From an uncultured Zetaproteobacteria bacterium (GTDB taxonomy: Bacteria; Pseudomonadota; Zetaproteobacteria; Mariprofundales; Mariprofundaceae), in contig CAJXNE010000146.1 of assembly GCA_913056285.1 (NCBI GenBank), positions 1 through 5,121 of the forward strand: a stretch of 5,121 nt of DNA, given 5' to 3'. The notes under the pieces are model-generated. The model was not told the origin of the DNA. It ran no database searches and saw only the letters and a program-made list of their open reading frames with translations. Position numbers and translations under genes: made by a program. Position 1 is the first letter of the stretch. The number at the start of each line of letters is the position of its first letter. Shown piece after piece: positions 3,182 through 5,121 of the stretch.

Positions 3182-5121
3182 TCAGCCCAGGCTCTTGCTG
3201 ACAACCTCAAACACGTCGCCGGACAGGCTCTCGTGAGCGGCAATACGTTGCAATGCTCCCCGATTCAGGGCGCTGCGGGCGGGCTCCAGCCGTTTCCAGT
3301 TCATCAGCGAACGCACCATGCGGGATGCGATTTGCGGGTTGATGGCGTCCAGCGCCAACACCTGATCAGCGATAAATGCATAGCCGCTGCCATCCTCGGC
3401 ATGAAATGCGACCGGATTACGCATGGCGAAAGCGCCGATGACAGCACGCACCTTGTTCGGATTACGCAGATCAAAGGCCTCATGCGTCATTAGCGCCCTG
3501 ACCCGCTCCAGCGCACCGGGCAGCGATGATGCGGCCTGCACGGCGAACCATTTGTCCATCACATTGGCCTCACTGCGCCACTGCTGCTCAAAAGCAGCCA
3601 GTGCCTGGACCCTTTCGGGGCAATCACAATCTGCCAATGCAGCCAGCGCCGCATATTGATCGGTCATATTGACAGCCGCACTAAACTGGCGATTCACCAG
3701 ACTGATGGCATCGTCGTCATTCAACGTCGCCAAATAAGCCATGCACACATTCTTGAGTTTACGCTGTTGCATGGCGGCATCATCAGTGCCGGATGCCTGC
3801 GACAGGCGCTGGTAACTACCTTCAAGGTCACTACGGAATCGCGTTGCAATCAGACAGCGTAACTGTTGGCGTGCGGCATGAATAGCAGCAGGGTCAAACG
3901 GTGCACTGGCTTCGGCGATATCGGCTTCCGAGGGCAGCGTCAGCGCTTCGGCTTTCAGCGCCGCATCCAGAGATGGGTCATGCAACACCTGCGTAAAAGC
4001 CTCGAACAGAATCTCCTCCGGCCCGTCACCGGCCAGCATGGACAACAATGTTTGCATGGACAGGCGCTGTGCAGCAGCCCAGCGGTTAAACGCATCGGCA
4101 TCATGCTGCATCAAAAAAGCATCATCGGCCGGGCTGTAGGGATAATCGAGCTCGACTGGCGCGGAAAAGCCGCGTAGCAATGATGGCAATGGCTGTTCTG
4201 CCACATTCACAAAGGTGAAAGATTGTTCGATTTCGCTGACCAGCAGCGTGCGGCTTGTCCCGCAAGATGCCGCTTCGCTGTCCAGTTGCAGCACTTGTTC
4301 GGAGCCGTCGGGCAACAACAAGCCGATGGATAGCGGAATCAGAAACGGTTGTTTCTCATTATTTTCCGGTGTGGCCGGGCAAGATTGAGCGCAGTGCAGT
4401 GTACAGGTCTGCTGCTGTGCATCGTAGTCCATACGCACGCGCAATTTCGGCGTACCGGCCTGATCGTACCAGCGCTGCATTTGCGATAAATCGACATCAT
4501 TGGCATCTGCCATGGCCGCCAGAAAATCTTCGGTGGTCACGGCCTGACCGTCATGGCGCTGGAAATACAAATCCAGACCGCGCCGGAATCCGTCCACGCC
4601 CAGCAGACGTTGATACATACGCACCACTTCCGCGCCTTTTTCATAAACGGTGACGGTATAGAAATTATTGATTTCCATATACGAAGCCGGACGCACCGGA
4701 TGCGCCATCGGGCCGGCATCCTCAGCAAACTGATGGGTGCGCAGCAGGCGCACATCCTCAATGCGCTTCACCGCCCGTGAATGCATATCGGCGGTAAACT
4801 CCTGATCGCGGAAAACAGTTAAGCCCTCTTTCAGGCTGAGCTGAAACCAGTCGCGACAGGTGACACGGTCCCCTGTCCAGTTATGAAAATACTCATGGCC
4901 AATCACGGCTTCAATGGCGATATAATCATCATCGGTGGCCGTTGCCGGGCTGGCGAATACCAGTCGGGAGTTAAAGATATTCAAACCCTTATTCTCCATC
5001 GCCCCCATATTGAAATCATCGACGGCGACAATCATGAATAAATCGAGATCATATTCGAGGCCGAAACGCTGCTCATCCCAGCGCATGGCGCGCTTCAGCG
5101 AAGCCATGGCATGACCACATT
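3182..5121 (-). CDS. pepN: Aminopeptidase N, M1 family (N-terminus beyond window edge)
   Basis: PepN is a cytoplasmic zinc metallopeptidase that removes N-terminal residues from peptides, a main late step in ATP-dependent protein turnover. The visible part is 645 residues reading in from the right edge (CGHAMASLKRAM onward). By alignment of motifs to E. coli PepN (870 residues), roughly 222 N-terminal residues are missing, that is most of the beta-rich domain I. Counting from the first visible Met (complement of 5107), GAMEN is at 35-39, zinc motif HEYFH at 71-75, third zinc ligand Glu94 in KEGLTVFRDQEF, and transition-state Tyr155 in TVYEKG. The thermolysin-like domain is followed by the beta-sandwich domain III and the helical C-terminal domain, ending in LSGDVFEVVSKSLG. 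The reading frame is intact. The Met at 5107 is internal, not the start. The gene is convergent with the yebC-family gene across 137 bp. Confidence 0.97.
   Translation of the reverse strand, partial: CGHAMASLKRAMRWDEQRFGLEYDLDLFMIVAVDDFNMGAMENKGLNIFNSRLVFASPATATDDDYIAIEAVIGHEYFHNWTGDRVTCRDWFQLSLKEGLTVFRDQEFTADMHSRAVKRIEDVRLLRTHQFAEDAGPMAHPVRPASYMEINNFYTVTVYEKGAEVVRMYQRLLGVDGFRRGLDLYFQRHDGQAVTTEDFLAAMADANDVDLSQMQRWYDQAGTPKLRVRMDYDAQQQTCTLHCAQSCPATPENNEKQPFLIPLSIGLLLPDGSEQVLQLDSEAASCGTSRTLLVSEIEQSFTFVNVAEQPLPSLLRGFSAPVELDYPYSPADDAFLMQHDADAFNRWAAAQRLSMQTLLSMLAGDGPEEILFEAFTQVLHDPSLDAALKAEALTLPSEADIAEASAPFDPAAIHAARQQLRCLIATRFRSDLEGSYQRLSQASGTDDAAMQQRKLKNVCMAYLATLNDDDAISLVNRQFSAAVNMTDQYAALAALADCDCPERVQALAAFEQQWRSEANVMDKWFAVQAASSLPGALERVRALMTHEAFDLRNPNKVRAVIGAFAMRNPVAFHAEDGSGYAFIADQVLALDAINPQIASRMVRSLMNWKRLEPARSALNRGALQRIAAHESLSGDVFEVVSKSLG

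Noticed and set aside
3233..4780. Several plus-strand open frames of 68-132 residues
   Set aside because: All are antisense to pepN, whose frame is unbroken and motif-complete; high GC third positions produce such shadows.
5105..5107. ATG that would make a 641-residue aminopeptidase start here
   Set aside because: The frame stays open to the window edge with CGHA just before it, which is conserved PepN sequence, and about 220 N-terminal residues of the family are missing, so this Met is internal.

Overview
This window looks like an ordinary stretch of a proteobacterial chromosome, most likely gammaproteobacterial or a close relative. Five well-conserved bacterial proteins are recognisable by motif. 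The YeeN-type YebC protein, the EngB GTPase and the PepN aminopeptidase resemble gammaproteobacterial versions, and the exported Lig E-type DNA ligase is typical of Gram-negative proteobacteria. The genus cannot be fixed from the sequence alone. There are no transposase, integrase, phage, CRISPR, tRNA or rRNA genes, and no coding gap exceeds 300 bases.

Layout: (1) 1-312, minus strand: N-terminal part of dusB, tRNA-dihydrouridine synthase, cut by the left edge. (2) 313-506: divergent intergenic region with a GC-rich hairpin and a small palindrome. (3) 507-1109, plus strand: engB (yihA/ysxC), ribosome-assembly GTPase. (4) 1106-1367: convergent gap with a 22-bp-stem palindrome starting in the engB stop codon, followed by a repeat-rich, AT-rich element built on CACGAATGA units. 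(5) 1368-2210, minus strand: small ATP-dependent DNA ligase with a signal peptide (Lig E type). (6) 2211-2321: divergent intergenic region with both ribosome binding sites. (7) 2322-3044, plus strand: YebC/YeeN-family translation-associated protein. (8) 3045-3181: convergent gap with a second long imperfect palindrome (CCACAGAG family). (9) 3182-5121, minus strand: C-terminal three quarters of pepN, aminopeptidase N, cut by the right edge.

The five genes alternate strand (minus, plus, minus, plus, minus), so each appears to be its own transcription unit here and no operon is visible. Three products (DusB, EngB, YebC/YeeN) act on tRNA, ribosome assembly or translation. PepN finishes peptide breakdown in the cytoplasm, and the ligase is predicted to act outside the cytoplasm. 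They do not form an evident joint pathway.

The least explained DNA lies in the two convergent gaps. Both are occupied by inverted-repeat elements, two of which share a design: a CCAC terminus, about 9-nt tandem units, and a mirrored copy at the other end. I found no convincing new multi-gene system. The palindromic elements and the exported ligase are the items most worth a second look.
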